This document shows positions 63,871 through 64,000 of a stretch of 64,000 nucleotides of DNA, in pieces. The position numbers and the translations under genes were made by a program. The notes under the pieces are model-generated. The model had not been told where the DNA came from. It saw nothing but the letters and a program-made list of their open reading frames with translations, and did no database searches. Location of the stretch: assembly GCA_022843785.1 (NCBI GenBank), contig JALHMZ010000011.1:82582-146581 (forward strand), given 5' to 3'. Each line of letters opens with the position of its first letter. Position 1 is the first letter of the stretch. This DNA comes from Nitrospira sp. (GTDB taxonomy: Bacteria; Nitrospirota; Nitrospiria; Nitrospirales; Nitrospiraceae).

Positions 63871-64000
63871 ATGGGTAAAGTGTTCATCGTTGGCATATCG
63901 GCGTTTTATCATGACAGTGCGGCGTGCGTGCTGCGGGACGGGGAGATTGTGGCGGCGGCGCAAGAGGAGCGGTTTACGCGGAAGAAGCATGATCCGGGCT
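63871..64000 (+). CDS. NodU/CmcH-type carbamoyltransferase, 5' part
   Basis: The first 43 codons only; the gene continues past the window. The sequence runs VGISAFYHDSAACVL and AAAQEERFTRKKHD, the N-terminal ATPase-like start of NodU-family O-carbamoyltransferases, which put carbamoyl on sugars. GAGGAGAGG lies upstream of the ATG. It adds a further glycan decoration to the locus. Confidence 0.92.
   Translation, partial: MGKVFIVGISAFYHDSAACVLRDGEIVAAAQEERFTRKKHDPG

Overview
The window looks like chromosome of a Gram-negative bacterium, most likely a Nitrospira-type member of the Nitrospirota. This is inferred from the mix of core genes (glmU-glmS, split gatC/gatA/gatB, panD, eno, era, mgtE, recO, glgA) next to a very large exosortase-type exopolysaccharide locus, plus the outer-membrane export machinery. 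No database search was possible, so the genus is a judgement, not a measurement. No rRNA, tRNA, insertion sequence or CRISPR array was seen.

Region 1 (1 to about 14.9 kb, plus strand) is housekeeping: the 3' part of glmU, glmS, gatC, panD, gatA, two small envelope proteins, gatB, eno, an FtsB/DivIC-like septum protein, era, mgtE, recO, a DUF971 protein, a lipoprotein and glgA. Five of its intergenic gaps hold degenerate tandem arrays of 7-, 8- or 9-nt units. In most of them the repeated word changes to its reverse complement part-way. They are the strongest signal not explained by genes.

Region 2 (14.9 to 16.5 kb) is a regulatory hinge. A lipoprotein and a LuxR-type regulator lie on the minus strand. 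They are separated by a divergent promoter region from a PilZ gene that opens the exopolysaccharide locus.

Region 3 (16.5 to 64 kb, all plus strand, many ATGA or overlapping junctions) is the exopolysaccharide and exosortase locus. It encodes two Wza-like export proteins, an outer-membrane beta-barrel protein, a Wzz/BY-kinase fusion, an initiating sugar transferase, two polysaccharide deacetylases and a NusG/RfaH-like antiterminator. It also encodes two asparagine-synthase-like amidotransferases, an acyl carrier protein, a tandem double acyl-AMP ligase, a NadE-like protein and an exosortase-EpsI fusion. Further genes are FemAB and three CelD/FemAB-like acyltransferases, a DegT aminotransferase, several GT2 and GT4 glycosyltransferases, UDP-xylose synthase, an ATP-grasp enzyme and two alpha/beta hydrolases with altered nucleophile elbows. 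The rest are an LMW-PTP, a flippase, an O-antigen-ligase-like protein, three SGNH proteins, a PaaK-like ligase, an oxidoreductase-epimerase fusion, an FkbM methyltransferase, a YdcF protein and the start of a NodU-type carbamoyltransferase. The window ends inside that gene.

Taken together, region 3 can start a glycan on a lipid carrier, extend it, and decorate it with acyl, amino, methyl and carbamoyl groups. It can also flip, polymerise or ligate the glycan and export it. Control appears to be by c-di-GMP (PilZ), a LuxR regulator, tyrosine phosphorylation (kinase plus phosphatase) and processive antitermination. The cell also carries an exosortase, but no PEP-CTERM substrate gene is visible here.
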